A DNA stretch of 64,000 nt from Muribaculaceae bacterium Zag1 (GCA_002633115.1 NWBJ01000136.1:51530-115529); one strand, 5' to 3'; positions 26,881 through 37,617 are shown, numbered from the stretch's first letter. Program-made: numbers and translations. Notes: generated by a model from the letters alone, not told the origin.

Positions 26881-28926
26881 TTATCGGGTTACAGAGAAGG
26901 AGAATTTGGGTGAATCCTCACCGGCGGTGAGGTCGAGACGGATGGTGATGAAGTCGCCCTCTTGCACATCATGGCCATCGACGTAGGTGAAATCGCCATT
27001 GTCGGGGTTGATGTAATTGGCGGCATCGCCTATGAATTCGCAAGCGTTGGCAGCGTACTCGTGGCCCCAGCTCTTGTCTTGATAGAATTTGAACTGCACG
27101 TAGTCGTAGCGGAGCTTGTCGCCATTGTTGGAGCCGCTTTCCGGCCCGGCATAGTCAGAGTATTGGAACACATTGGGCTCAACCTCGGCCAAGCAGAGAG
27201 CAGTGTCGGTGCTCCAGCCATTCTGGTAGCTCTGGTTGGGAAATCCTACGCCCCAGCCGAGCATATAGATGGCATGCGAGGTGGCATAGTCGGCATCAGA
27301 GCCATCGGGGTTGAGGCGTGCTACGCTCACAGCCTTTTGGGTCACGTTGAGAGTGATGCGATAGTAGCCGTCGAGCGGACGGAATGTCACAGTGTCGTTG
27401 TCATCGGCGCAAACAAAGTAGTCGTAGTCGAAGAAATACTCGCTCAGATCGCTGATGCCGGTCAGTTCGATGGCCTCGCCCTGCGAGAGGTTGGTGCTGA
27501 TAGTGTAGAGAGCGTTGTCGTAGGTAGTCATCTTCTGGCCGTTGAGGTAGGCGCGCTTCTCGGTGAATTGCTCTTCGCCATCGGCATAGGCCGAGAATTT
27601 AGCCGCATTGATGCCTCCAGTCAGATCGACTACGAAGCGGTAGATAGTGTTGGCCGAGAGGGTCACGCCGTCGAGCAGGTAGAGGTTGCCATCGTCGTGG
27701 CCGTTGCCATCGCCTACGCCAACGATTGAGCTGTTGATCTCGGTGAAATTCTCGCTGCCTTTCAGCTCCACGCCCCAGCCCATCTGGCCGAAGAATTTGA
27801 AGTTGATCTGGTCGCAGTCGATAGTCTTGCCGCCGGTCACGGTCAGTTGGTACACCTTGTCAGATACCTGAGCCATGCACAGAGCGTTCTCGGTGGTCCA
27901 GCCTACGGCGTTGGTCGATGATGAGGGCTTGCCTACATTCTCGCCAATCACCCACAGGGCACCGCTGCCGTCATCGGCCAGAGTTGCGGCCTCGCCAGTT
28001 GAGTTGAGAGCGTAGACGCGGAAATATAGCTTGCTCTGGTCGGCGATGATACGATATTTGCCGCCTACGGGCAGGAAGGTGAGAGTCTCATCGTCGTTGA
28101 GAGTGAAATAGTCGGGATCGATCCACCAGTCGCTGAAGTTGGGGAACCCAGCCGGAGTGATGATTTCGCCTTGGCTGAGGGTGAGGTCAAGTTGAGCCAG
28201 GTCGCCCTCGGTAGCTACAAACTCCTCGCCATCAAACGACAGGGTAACGAAAGGCGAACCCACGAATGAGAAAGTATTGAACGAAATAGTGTATCGGCCA
28301 GCCTTGGAGTTGGAGAATGGGATAGGATTCTCAGCGCCCACAATGATAGAATTGCTTTGGTAGCCAAAAGTGAGCTCGTTGCCATTCTCGCCATAAGCGG
28401 GAGCCACGATGTATCCCTTCATCTTCTGGGGCAGCTTGTCAGTAAACTCGTACACGTATTGCTGCTTGCGCTGCATGGTGTACTCGCCGGGATTGTCACT
28501 GTCGGCGCTCACAAAGGCGAGATAGTCGTAATCGGGATGTGAGATAGGCACCAGATACTCCTGCTCGGTAATGGTGAAGTTGATGTTCTGGAGCTGCAGA
28601 CGCAGAGTGGCGCGGCCATCGGGTATGTTGGCGTAGTAGGGCACGTAGAGCGCAAACTCGTAGTCCTGGCCGCTGACCTTGGTGCGCACAACCTCGCTCG
28701 ACACAATCTCCTCGCCAAAGTAGAGATCGGCGTGGATAGTCGACAGAGGCACCTCGGCATCTGAGGCATTGATGGTGATGCGCAGGCTGTCGCCAAAGCA
28801 AGCACTCGACAGGGTGGTCTTGACATCCATTATAGGATTGCCGGGAGCCTTGATGTCATCGTCAGAGCAAGATGCAAGCACCATGGCTGCGCCCAAAGAT
28901 ATGATAGGAAGATATTTGAATGTCAT
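26881..28926 (-). CDS. Surface glycan-binding lipoprotein (SusE/SusF-like)
   Basis: Lipobox AAMVLASCSDDD; repeated starch-outer-membrane-type beta domains; PUL position. Confidence 0.75.
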   Translation of the reverse strand: MTFKYLPIISLGAAMVLASCSDDDIKAPGNPIMDVKTTLSSACFGDSLRITINASDAEVPLSTIHADLYFGEEIVSSEVVRTKVSGQDYEFALYVPYYANIPDGRATLRLQLQNINFTITEQEYLVPISHPDYDYLAFVSADSDNPGEYTMQRKQQYVYEFTDKLPQKMKGYIVAPAYGENGNELTFGYQSNSIIVGAENPIPFSNSKAGRYTISFNTFSFVGSPFVTLSFDGEEFVATEGDLAQLDLTLSQGEIITPAGFPNFSDWWIDPDYFTLNDDETLTFLPVGGKYRIIADQSKLYFRVYALNSTGEAATLADDGSGALWVIGENVGKPSSSTNAVGWTTENALCMAQVSDKVYQLTVTGGKTIDCDQINFKFFGQMGWGVELKGSENFTEINSSIVGVGDGNGHDDGNLYLLDGVTLSANTIYRFVVDLTGGINAAKFSAYADGEEQFTEKRAYLNGQKMTTYDNALYTISTNLSQGEAIELTGISDLSEYFFDYDYFVCADDNDTVTFRPLDGYYRITLNVTQKAVSVARLNPDGSDADYATSHAIYMLGWGVGFPNQSYQNGWSTDTALCLAEVEPNVFQYSDYAGPESGSNNGDKLRYDYVQFKFYQDKSWGHEYAANACEFIGDAANYINPDNGDFTYVDGHDVQEGDFITIRLDLTAGEDSPKFSFSVTR

Positions 28927-29014
28927 TGTATATTAGTCTTTGCGACGATAATCGACAAGAATCGCCAATATCGTCAGAAGTCAAATAATAGGTGGGTGAA
29001 TACAAAAATCAATA

Positions 29015-30505
29015 TTACCACATCAGAGATACGGCGCTGTTGGCGGGCATCGAGTAGTAGAAATGGTGAGTGCCGTCGTCGACAGTAAATTTGATAGTCT
29101 CAGAGGTGCTGTTGTTGGCCACCAGAGCGTAGGTGCCGTCAGTATTTTGGAATGCTGAGTAGGTGAGGCCGGTAGCGGTGAATCCCGAGGTGCCGATGCG
29201 CACGGCGCCGGGCTTAACCACTGATGAGAGGTGGGCGATGATGTAGTAGTGGCTGTTGCGGGTAATAGTGGTGTAGTCGTGGTTGATGTCGACAGCGCCA
29301 AAGCAGGTGGTGCAGCCGCCGGGACGGTTGGGACCGCGCTCCTCGTCGAGCATCAGGTTCCATACGATCACACCCTTGCACCATTGGTTGACAGTGCCGA
29401 GAGCTACCTCTTGCATATCCTCAGACAGGCGTTTTGACAAGTCTTGGCCATTATTCCAGGTACCGATCGAGGTCTCTGAGAATACCAAGTCCATGCCGGG
29501 AGCGGCATTGTGCACAGCGGTCAGCTCATTCTTGTCGCCGCCATAGTTGTGGAATGCGGCTCCAGCCAGATATTGGGCAGCCTCTGCATCCTCATAGATG
29601 TTGACGGGATAGTTCTTTTGATCGGCGATATCATCGTAGTTGTAGTTGTGGTCAAAAGCGTAGATCTTGGTCGAGATTCCAGCTTTCTGGAAAGCCGGAC
29701 CCAGAGCGGTCTTCACAAAGTCGCGCTCTTGTTCCCAAGGCATGTACATCGAGGCTGAATTGCCACGGTTGAGGGGTTCGTTCTGCGGAGTGATTGAGTA
29801 GATGCTGATGCCATTGCGGTTGAAAGCCTCAATCCACTTCACGAAATACTGAGCGTAATCCTCATAGTATTTGGGGTTGAGTTGGCCCGAGGTCCAGCTG
29901 TAGTAGGGGTAGAGGTTGGTGAGATTGTCAACCTTCATCCAGCGGGGAGCGGTCCAGGGGGTGCCCATGATTTTGAGCTCGGGATTGACCGCGAGAATCT
30001 CTTTGAGAATTGGAATCACGTAGATGTTTTCCTCATCGGTGAGGGCGAAATTGTCGATGCCCTCGGTGTCGCAGCAGGTGTATTCGCTGAGCGAGAAGTC
30101 GCTGCAGCCGATGGCTACGCGCACATAGCTGAAACCGTAGCCTGAGGAGGGGGAGAATGTGAGTTCGATAAATGCCTTGCGATCCTCGGGGCTCATCTGC
30201 ATCAGGTTGTAGCAGGTGCTGCCGGTGATTGCCACGCCGAACCCGTCCATTGTCTGGTATTGCTCGGTGGCGTCGAGGCGGATGGTCGAGGGCGACATGT
30301 TGTCCTTCTCGCTGAAATCAAGGTAGCTTACAGCCAGATCCTTGCTGCGCGAGCTGGTAGTGGTGATTACTTTGACATCCTTGACCTCAATCGGGGTCTG
30401 GACCGGGGTGTCGGTGGTCTTTGGGTCGCTGTCGCTGCATGAGCACATGGTCATGGCGCCGAGCAGTGAGATGGCGCATACGGCGCCTATGGGGAGATTT
30501 GTCAT
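29015..30505 (-). CDS. Glycoside hydrolase family 30
   Basis: Lipobox MCSCSDSD; YQTMDGFGVAITGS; ITPQNEPLNRGNS; FSETSIGTWN. Confidence 0.9.
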   Translation of the reverse strand: MTNLPIGAVCAISLLGAMTMCSCSDSDPKTTDTPVQTPIEVKDVKVITTTSSRSKDLAVSYLDFSEKDNMSPSTIRLDATEQYQTMDGFGVAITGSTCYNLMQMSPEDRKAFIELTFSPSSGYGFSYVRVAIGCSDFSLSEYTCCDTEGIDNFALTDEENIYVIPILKEILAVNPELKIMGTPWTAPRWMKVDNLTNLYPYYSWTSGQLNPKYYEDYAQYFVKWIEAFNRNGISIYSITPQNEPLNRGNSASMYMPWEQERDFVKTALGPAFQKAGISTKIYAFDHNYNYDDIADQKNYPVNIYEDAEAAQYLAGAAFHNYGGDKNELTAVHNAAPGMDLVFSETSIGTWNNGQDLSKRLSEDMQEVALGTVNQWCKGVIVWNLMLDEERGPNRPGGCTTCFGAVDINHDYTTITRNSHYYIIAHLSSVVKPGAVRIGTSGFTATGLTYSAFQNTDGTYALVANNSTSETIKFTVDDGTHHFYYSMPANSAVSLMW

Positions 30506-30533
30506 TGGTATTCTTTTTTATCGGGAGCTGAGG

Positions 30534-30613
30534 ACCGCCGCGGTGAAACCGCGTGGCACTCAACTGCCCTATGGGTTATTGTTATTCACTATTCACTCTT
30601 ACTTATTACTTAT
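30534..30613. repeat. Dispersed repeat: ACCGCCGcGGTGAAACCGCGTGGCACTCaACTGCCCTA core plus 7-bp-period tail
   Basis: Core recurs inverted at 39836-39925. Confidence 0.8.
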
Positions 30614-32124
30614 CAATAGCCGGGGTTTTGTACCAGGTTGTCGTTTTGGTCGATGGCAGCCTGGGGGATTGGCAAGCGATATGAGTTGGCGTTGTAGATG
30701 TTGCGCTGGGCTTTGCGGCCGCTGTCCTTGGCGTAGACGGCATTCATCACCTCTTCTACCTTGTCGAGGCGCACCAGGTCAAACCAGCGCTGGCCCTCGA
30801 AGCAGAGCTCCATGCGGCGCTCGTCGAGATAGGCGTTGAGCAAGCTCTCCTTGCTGCCGCGCACTGTGCTGGTGAGTTTCTTGAGGCCTACGCGAGCGCG
30901 CACTTGGTCGATGATGTCGGCTGCGGCGCTGAGGTTGTCGGTCATCAGATAAGCCTCGGCTTTGAGCAGCAGGATGTCGGCATAGCGCATCTTGATCATC
31001 GAATTGGCTCCCGAGCGGTATTTGTACATAAATGCGTAATTGTCCATCGGGTAGTAGTTGCTCCAGGTGCACTCGCGCCATACTACTGACTCGCTGTAGC
31101 GCACGTTGTCGCCTTGAGAGGTGAAGAGAGAGTTGAGGTCGCGGCTCGGAGTCACCCATTTAGCCCAGGTGAAGGAGTTGTCCCAGTCGAGCTCGTCGCG
31201 GCCAAACATCCAGCTTACCCAGTTGCCTGAGCCGGGCGAATAGTGAGCCTCGTAGATAGCCTCGACAGTGTTGCGGGCCTTGGCATCGGTGCCAGAGGCA
31301 TTCATGCCGAAGAGGTCGGTGAAATCGTCGCACAAGTCATAGCCGTTGGCGGCGAGCATGTCGGCGTAGGTGATCACCTTTGAGTAGTCGCGGATAGGCT
31401 TCTCGGCGTAAACCTTGGCGAGCATAGCGTAAGCCACATCCTTGGTGAGCTGGCTCTTGTCAGCAGCACCGTTGGGAGCGTACTGGGCGGCAAAGAGCAG
31501 GTCCTCTTCGATAGCCTCATAAGCCTCGAGCTCGGTGCTCTGCTTAGGGAAGTAGGCGAAGTATATGTCTTCGATGTTGTCCTCGGTGATATTGCCGGCA
31601 ACAGTCTTGATCACGGGGATATCACCCCACAGACGAGTCATGTCAAACCAAATCATAGCTCTGAGCAGACGAGCCTGGGCTTGGTAGGTGCGGGCCTCAG
31701 AGGCGCTTACGCCGGGGGTGTACTCGACCTCGCCAATCAGCACATTGGCCACAGCCACGTCCTCAAGGAATCGGTTCCAGTCGCGCTCTATCACCGAGTT
31801 GGAGCCTTCGATCGAGTTGTCCTCGTAAGGCACAACCTCGGCGCCGGTGGTGCCAACGTAAGCGTTGTCGCTGTGGCAGTCGGCAATCAGGAGTTGGTCG
31901 AGATACCAGTGCTCCTGGCGGTCATGGTATTTTTGGAGAATGCTGCTCTGCAGATATGAATCTACGTCGTCCTTCGACTGGAAGCGTGATGCTTCCTCGC
32001 TCGAATCGGTTGGCGGGATGGTGGCGTCGGAGTAGTCGCCGACGGGCTCATAGTCGAGGTTGCAGGAGGCGAGCAGTGCCAAAGCTCCTGCGCTGATATA
32101 TGGTATGATATATTTTGATTTCAT
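30613..32124 (-). CDS. RagB/SusD family nutrient-uptake lipoprotein
   Basis: Lipobox ALLASCNLDYEP; C-terminal MRYADILLLKAEAYL.. and SYRLPIPQAAIDQNDNLVQNPGY. Confidence 0.95.
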   Translation of the reverse strand: MKSKYIIPYISAGALALLASCNLDYEPVGDYSDATIPPTDSSEEASRFQSKDDVDSYLQSSILQKYHDRQEHWYLDQLLIADCHSDNAYVGTTGAEVVPYEDNSIEGSNSVIERDWNRFLEDVAVANVLIGEVEYTPGVSASEARTYQAQARLLRAMIWFDMTRLWGDIPVIKTVAGNITEDNIEDIYFAYFPKQSTELEAYEAIEEDLLFAAQYAPNGAADKSQLTKDVAYAMLAKVYAEKPIRDYSKVITYADMLAANGYDLCDDFTDLFGMNASGTDAKARNTVEAIYEAHYSPGSGNWVSWMFGRDELDWDNSFTWAKWVTPSRDLNSLFTSQGDNVRYSESVVWRECTWSNYYPMDNYAFMYKYRSGANSMIKMRYADILLLKAEAYLMTDNLSAAADIIDQVRARVGLKKLTSTVRGSKESLLNAYLDERRMELCFEGQRWFDLVRLDKVEEVMNAVYAKDSGRKAQRNIYNANSYRLPIPQAAIDQNDNLVQNPGY

Positions 32125-32166
32125 TGCGATAGCTTATTACTCATTACTTATTACTCAATACTTATC

Positions 32167-35145
32167 TTAGAACTCGATGTTGAGACCGAAGATAAAGCTG
32201 CGGCTTTGAGGATAGGTGCCGTAGTCTATGCCTTGCACTGCGCCGCTGTCGCCGTACTGGTTGACCTCAGGATCATAGCCTGAGTATTTGGTCCAGGTGA
32301 GCAGGTTGGTAGCGGTCACGTAGGGCTGAATCTTGCTGATTCCGGCGCGCTTCATCCAGTTGCCTTTGACATCATAGCTGAGCGAGATGTCCTTGACGCG
32401 CAGGTAGCTGCCATCCTCGATAAAGTAGGTCGAGGTCTTCATGTCGAATCCAGCCTTGGGCACGTCGGTGATTTGGCCGGGTATGCGCCAGCGGTCGAGT
32501 ACGCGGGTCGATTGGTTCATGCCGTTGTACATGCCCTCGGTGTCCATGCGGCCAACATTGAGAATGTCGTTGCCGTAGCTGCCCTGGAGGAAGATTGAGA
32601 GGTTGAAGCCTTTCCAGGAGAAGTTGTTGGTCATACCGAAGGTGAAATCGGGATTGGGGTCGCCGATGTAGGTACGGTCAGATGACGAGATGCGTCCGTC
32701 GCCGTTGAGGTCGCGATACATGAGTTCGCCAGTCTCGGGGTCAACGCCATCGCTGATGTAGCCATAGAATCCGCCGAGAGGACGGCCGGGCTCGTTGCGT
32801 ACGGGCTTTTCGTTGACATAGTCGTTGGTCGAGCCACCGTAGTAAACTTGCTGCAGAGCCAGTTTGTCAAGACGGTTTTTGTTGAACGACATGTTGTAGC
32901 TGGTGCTCCAAGAGAAGTCGCCCTCGAATTGGTGAGAGGTGATCGAGAACTCGATACCTTTGTTCGACATCTCGCCTTCGTTGCGTTGGATCGAGCTTGC
33001 AGCAGCTGAGCCAGAGGGGAGAGATACCCACATGAGCATGTCGGTAGTCTTTTTGTAATAGACATCGCCAGTGAATGAGAGGCGACCGTTGAGCAATGAG
33101 AGGTCAACACCGACATTGGTCTGGGTGGTGCGTTCCCATTTGAGGTCCTCGGTGCGCAGGTTGGCCTGAACGAGGCCCGGCACGGCGTTGGCGTAGTCAA
33201 ATGTGTCGCCTTCGGCCGGGGTCTTGTACCACTCTACATAGCTGAAGTTGTAGCGCTGCAGGTAGGCGTAGTCGCCGATGCCGCCTTGGTTGCCAGTCTG
33301 GCCCCAGCCGGCGCGGAGCTTAAGGTCGGTGAGCCAACGCTTGTCTCTGAGGAATGATTCCTGCGAGAGGCGCCAAGCGGCAGAAACCGAGGGGAAGGTC
33401 GACCAGCGGTGGTCGGGGTGGAGTTTGCTCGAGCCGTCGACACGTATGTTGGCGGTGAGCAGGTAGCGGCTGTCGTAGTTGTAGCTTACGCGGCCAAAGA
33501 ATGATTGGATAGCCCACTCAGAGGCTGAAGAGCCGGCTGCGCCGAGAGCAATCTTGTTGGCGCCGTTGAGGGTCTGTACTTGGTCGTCGCGATATTTCGA
33601 GCCGTTGATCCATGAGTTGCGATAGTCGCTGTCGGTCCAAGAGGTACCGGCCATGAAGTCGAATGAGTTGTTTCCGGCTTGCAGTTTGTAGTTGAGCACG
33701 TTGTCCCAGGTGAGCACAGTGTTGACGTTGCGCTCGTCGCTGCCAGTGCCGCCTTGCTCGCGACCGTAGGTGGTGTGCACGGGGTCGAGGAAGGTTGTCT
33801 TGAGGTAGTTGCGACGGTCAAGGGTGAATTTGGTCTGGAATTGCAGCCCCTTAGCCAGATGCAGAATCATTTCGCCAGTGGCGAGGATTCGGTTTTCCTT
33901 AGCCTTGTCATATTTTGTGCGGGCTAGGTTGTCGAGAGGGTGGGTGAGACCGCTCACGCCGTAGAAGTTATTATAGTAGTAGTCAGGGTTGGTGGTATCC
34001 CAGATAGGAGCGTAGGTCGGAGTCTGGATGCATGAGATGATCACGCCGCCGCGCGAACCGCCGTTGCCCGAGATGATGCCGCCATTGCTGGTGTAGTCGC
34101 TGTATGAGATGTTGGCGCGCACCTCGAGCCAAGAGCGGAGGGTGCCCTCGATATTGGCGCGGAAGTTGAAGCGCTCAAAGTTGGAGTAGCGGATGGTACC
34201 GTCTTCGCGAGTATAGCCGCCCGACAGGTAGTAGCGCATCTTGTCGGCGCTCTGCGAGATAGCCAGCTGGTAATTCTGGGTGCGGCCGGTGCGGAACACC
34301 TCGTCAAACCAGTTAGTCTGGTCGGTCAGGTCGTCGGGGAGACTTACGATGCCGATTTCCTCCATCAGCTCGCGATATTGAGCGGTGTTGAGGGGCTTGA
34401 TCTTGTTCTCGACATTGGTAATGCCATAATATGCGTTGAGCGAAATCTTGGCATCCTTTGACTGACCACCCTTGGTGGTGATGAGCACTACGCCATTGGC
34501 GCCGCGCGAGCCATAAATCGCTGCCGATGAGGCATCTTTGAGAATCTGCATTGATTCAATATCGCTGGCAGCAAGGAAATCGATATTGTCGACTGGCACG
34601 CCGTCGACTACATAGAGGGGCGAGTTGGAGCCGTTCATCGAGGTGGTACCGCGCACGCGGATCTGGGGAGCCGAACCCGGCGAACCATTGGGTGACATCA
34701 CATTGACACCAGCGGCCTTGCCCTGGATACCCTGGGCAGCGGATACGATAGGACGATTAGCAAGCTCTTTTTCCGATACAGATGATACTGCAGTGGTGAC
34801 ATCGCCACGCTTTACTGTGCCATAGCCGATGACCACCACCTCGTCGAGCAGGGCGTTGTCGTCGTGCAGCACTACCCGCATATTATCAGCAGCGGGCATC
34901 TCGAGTGTTTGGAAGCCGACAGAGCTGAACACCAGTATGGTGCCGGGCTCGGCTTGGATGCGGAAGTTACCGTCTATGTCGGTGTTGACACCTCCGGTAT
35001 GTCCCTTTACGCTTACGATGGCTCCGATCACAGGATCGTCGGTGCCATCCATCACAGTGCCGTTAATCACCGCTTGCGCCCAAGCCGCCGGGGCCAAGAA
35101 CAAGAGTGACATCGACATCATTGCTTGCAATAATGACTTTTTCAT
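32167..35145 (-). CDS. SusC/RagA family TonB-linked outer membrane protein
   Basis: Carboxypeptidase-like N-terminus, TonB box region, VVVIGYGTVKRGDVTTAVSSV, plug SPLYVVDGVPVDNIDFLAASDIESMQILKDASSAAIYGSRGANGVVLITTKGG. Confidence 0.97.
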   Translation of the reverse strand: MKKSLLQAMMSMSLLFLAPAAWAQAVINGTVMDGTDDPVIGAIVSVKGHTGGVNTDIDGNFRIQAEPGTILVFSSVGFQTLEMPAADNMRVVLHDDNALLDEVVVIGYGTVKRGDVTTAVSSVSEKELANRPIVSAAQGIQGKAAGVNVMSPNGSPGSAPQIRVRGTTSMNGSNSPLYVVDGVPVDNIDFLAASDIESMQILKDASSAAIYGSRGANGVVLITTKGGQSKDAKISLNAYYGITNVENKIKPLNTAQYRELMEEIGIVSLPDDLTDQTNWFDEVFRTGRTQNYQLAISQSADKMRYYLSGGYTREDGTIRYSNFERFNFRANIEGTLRSWLEVRANISYSDYTSNGGIISGNGGSRGGVIISCIQTPTYAPIWDTTNPDYYYNNFYGVSGLTHPLDNLARTKYDKAKENRILATGEMILHLAKGLQFQTKFTLDRRNYLKTTFLDPVHTTYGREQGGTGSDERNVNTVLTWDNVLNYKLQAGNNSFDFMAGTSWTDSDYRNSWINGSKYRDDQVQTLNGANKIALGAAGSSASEWAIQSFFGRVSYNYDSRYLLTANIRVDGSSKLHPDHRWSTFPSVSAAWRLSQESFLRDKRWLTDLKLRAGWGQTGNQGGIGDYAYLQRYNFSYVEWYKTPAEGDTFDYANAVPGLVQANLRTEDLKWERTTQTNVGVDLSLLNGRLSFTGDVYYKKTTDMLMWVSLPSGSAAASSIQRNEGEMSNKGIEFSITSHQFEGDFSWSTSYNMSFNKNRLDKLALQQVYYGGSTNDYVNEKPVRNEPGRPLGGFYGYISDGVDPETGELMYRDLNGDGRISSSDRTYIGDPNPDFTFGMTNNFSWKGFNLSIFLQGSYGNDILNVGRMDTEGMYNGMNQSTRVLDRWRIPGQITDVPKAGFDMKTSTYFIEDGSYLRVKDISLSYDVKGNWMKRAGISKIQPYVTATNLLTWTKYSGYDPEVNQYGDSGAVQGIDYGTYPQSRSFIFGLNIEF

Positions 35146-35302
35146 TACAGATTGAGTATGGAATAGGGGTTTAATATTGATTCTAAAGATAAGGGGTTGA
35201 TTTAAGGCTTAGGGTGAGCGTGCGTTCAATCAACGATGCAAAGTTACGAATTAATAAAGGAAGCAGAAAGGGGTGGTAGAAGTGGGAGGTAGAAATGGAA
35301 AA

Positions 35303-35335
35303 AGGGCAATGCTTTGACTGTCAAAGCATTGCCCT
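35303..35335 (-). terminator. Perfect hairpin between the regulator and susC
   Basis: AGGGCAATGCTTTGA-CTG-TCAAAGCATTGCCCT. Confidence 0.75.
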
Positions 35336-35403
35336 CGGTGGAGTAAGCAGTTTAGGTAACTTTTGGGAGGAGGGGAGAGAATTTGGATTCTTTGCTGAAA
35401 GGC

Positions 35404-37110
35404 TCAATCAGCGTGGGCGTGGCCCAGGTTTTTCACTCGGCGTATGAGCTGCTCCTTGTCAAGGCCCGAGAGATTGCGTATGCGCAGCATCTTGTTGTAC
35501 ACGGTCTGCGGGGCGCAGTGCAGCACGGTGGCAATCTTCATGCTGTCGGTGATGCCGAGGCGCACCAAGGCGAAGATGCGCAGCTCGGTGTTGAGCTGGT
35601 CAGGCTGCCGCAGGGTGATTTGCTCATTGGCTGGGAGCAGGGTATTGAAGTCGGCCACGAAGTCGGGATAGATGTTTAGGAAGATTGAGTCGAACTGGGC
35701 ATAGAAGTCCTTGAGTTCGTTTTGAGCCAGTTCGGTCGAGGCAGCCAGCGCCTGGGTGTCTTCATACTGCTTGGCCTTGAGCTTGCGCACCACCTGCTTG
35801 CGGAAATCGTTGCTGCGGTTGATGTAGGTCGAGCAGATCGAGAATATGTTGCCGATGCATTTCACCTTCACGATGTCGCTCTCGGCCAGACTCTCGTTGG
35901 CCTCTTGCAGCTGCTCGGTCACTTGGATGAGTTTGTCGTTGTTTTCAGCGAGCTTCATATAGGCGTGGGTCAATTGGCCCACTTTCTTTGAGAGCTCGTC
36001 GTTTGAACCATTGAGTTCTTTGTTGACCATGCTCAGTTTGCGTCCCTGTTGCCATATATAGAGGATGGCGCCAATTAGGATGATGATGAGGCCAATCAGG
36101 CCGTACATGAGCCAGCGCGACTGGCGCTGCAATCTGTCTACCTTTTCCTGATACATCTTTGAGATTTCGCTTTGCAACGTGGCCACGTGCAACACGCGCA
36201 CGCGATTTTTGAGCAACTCGGCGCATTGCAGGGCGTTCTCGATATAGCGGTAGGCTCGGCTCAGGTCGCCCTCTCGCTGCAGGATGGTGGCAAGCTCCTC
36301 GAGTGATGCTATGTCGCGGTTGGCAGTGCGGGCATCGGCCAGGGCCGAGAGAGTGAGGTAACGGATCTGATTCTCTTCATCGCCGATCGAGGCGTAGATT
36401 TGCGATATTGCCCAGGCCAAGCGAGCGTCTTGTCGCGAATCGTAGGCGCGGGCTGCCAGTACCGGTTCCAAGGCAGCCAGGACCTGAGGGATGGAATCGC
36501 CGGTAATCAGAGAGTTGTAAGCTTGGTAGTACCAGTAGTCGGGATGGGTTGGGCAAGCGGTGCTGGCAAGGGTCTGCAGTGTGCGCTTCACCTTGGCGGC
36601 TTGCTTGCTCGGTGCGGCCACGATGTCGCGGTATTGGTTCTCGTGGGTAGTCTGGTACACTTTTTGGTCGAGATAGGTCGAGTAGGACAAGGAGTCGAGA
36701 GCCAAAGTGTCGACTGCCTCCCATTGGGCGCGGCTCTGCTCCAGCAGTCCGGCAGCTGCCATGGCGTAGGCGTTGAGCAGGCGTATGTCGTTGGTGAGGT
36801 CGGCGCGCTTCAGGGCCTGTGCCACGCTCAGCGCCTCGCGGCCGTAGGCTTGGGCCGAATCGCTGTCGTACACGCTGTATTCGTCGAGCACCTTGCGCAG
36901 GTACCAGTACCTCTCTTCGGGCGATGAAGCCAGCTGCGCTTGATGCTTAAGCTGCTCGATGCGCATCTCTTTTTTGAGTTCGTGCTCGTGGGTCAGCTCC
37001 AGTTCATGGTCAAGCTGTCGCAAGAGCGCCTTGTTGCTTTGCGACATGCTCATAGCGCACAGGGGCGCCAGTATGAGTAAGAATAATAAGGTATAATTGT
37101 TATGTTTCAT
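35404..37110 (-). CDS. DUF6377-type TPR/transmembrane transcriptional regulator
   Basis: ORF trimmed to MKHNNYTLLFLL (ATG at 37110); TPR-like region, one TM helix WLMYGLIGLIIILIGAILYIW, C-terminal LuxR-like RNLSGLDKEQLIRRVKNLG. Confidence 0.7.
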   Translation of the reverse strand: MKHNNYTLLFLLILAPLCAMSMSQSNKALLRQLDHELELTHEHELKKEMRIEQLKHQAQLASSPEERYWYLRKVLDEYSVYDSDSAQAYGREALSVAQALKRADLTNDIRLLNAYAMAAAGLLEQSRAQWEAVDTLALDSLSYSTYLDQKVYQTTHENQYRDIVAAPSKQAAKVKRTLQTLASTACPTHPDYWYYQAYNSLITGDSIPQVLAALEPVLAARAYDSRQDARLAWAISQIYASIGDEENQIRYLTLSALADARTANRDIASLEELATILQREGDLSRAYRYIENALQCAELLKNRVRVLHVATLQSEISKMYQEKVDRLQRQSRWLMYGLIGLIIILIGAILYIWQQGRKLSMVNKELNGSNDELSKKVGQLTHAYMKLAENNDKLIQVTEQLQEANESLAESDIVKVKCIGNIFSICSTYINRSNDFRKQVVRKLKAKQYEDTQALAASTELAQNELKDFYAQFDSIFLNIYPDFVADFNTLLPANEQITLRQPDQLNTELRIFALVRLGITDSMKIATVLHCAPQTVYNKMLRIRNLSGLDKEQLIRRVKNLGHAHAD

Positions 37111-37490
37111 AAGTCGAGGAGGTTGCGGGCTATCCACCAGATGAAGAATAGCGCAGCGTAAGACAATAATACCCAGGGCTGGAATACCCAGGAGCGGATT
37201 CGGGCCGCTGTGGCCGAGGCCGACAGTGAGGCGTAAGCGGCAGCCGCGAGCAGGGGCAGCGACACCAGCATGAAATAATTGTGGCGCAATGCCTCGATGG
37301 GATGGCCGTGGAGCAGCGCATGCAGAGCGCGGGTAGACCCGCAACTCGGGCACCGCAGCCCCGTGAAATGATGCCACCAGCATCGGGGCAGCCACCAGGT
37401 GTGCTGGGGGTCGGCGCCGTATGCCACAAAACATACGACGAGGGCCGCAACCAAGGCGACCAGTGCCCATATATGACGATTAACGACCAA
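37107..37490 (-). CDS. DUF2752 domain-containing membrane protein
   Basis: HHFTGLRCPSCGSTRALHALLHGHPIEALRHN. Confidence 0.85.
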   Translation of the reverse strand: MVVNRHIWALVALVAALVVCFVAYGADPQHTWWLPRCWWHHFTGLRCPSCGSTRALHALLHGHPIEALRHNYFMLVSLPLLAAAAYASLSASATAARIRSWVFQPWVLLSYAALFFIWWIARNLLDL

Positions 37491-37555
37491 AATAACGCAA
37501 AAAGTATTTTAACACCCCAAAGTTAGGAAAAATTTGTGAGAATGAAAAAAAATTC

Positions 37556-37563
37556 GTAACTTT
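37556..37563 (+). promoter_or_regulatory. Promoter -7 element upstream of rpsP
   Basis: TAACTTTG within ttcgtaactttgcgcc. Confidence 0.55.
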
Positions 37564-37617
37564 GCGCCGTTGAAAAATCAACGACAATACAAAACCAATA
37601 AAAACAAACCAAGTTAG

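Noticed and set aside
35404-37470. 688-aa start of the DUF6377 regulator as given in the ORF track
   Set aside because: The N-terminal ~120 aa overlap the DUF2752 gene in another frame; ATG at 37110 gives a normal signal/TM start and 4-bp overlap.
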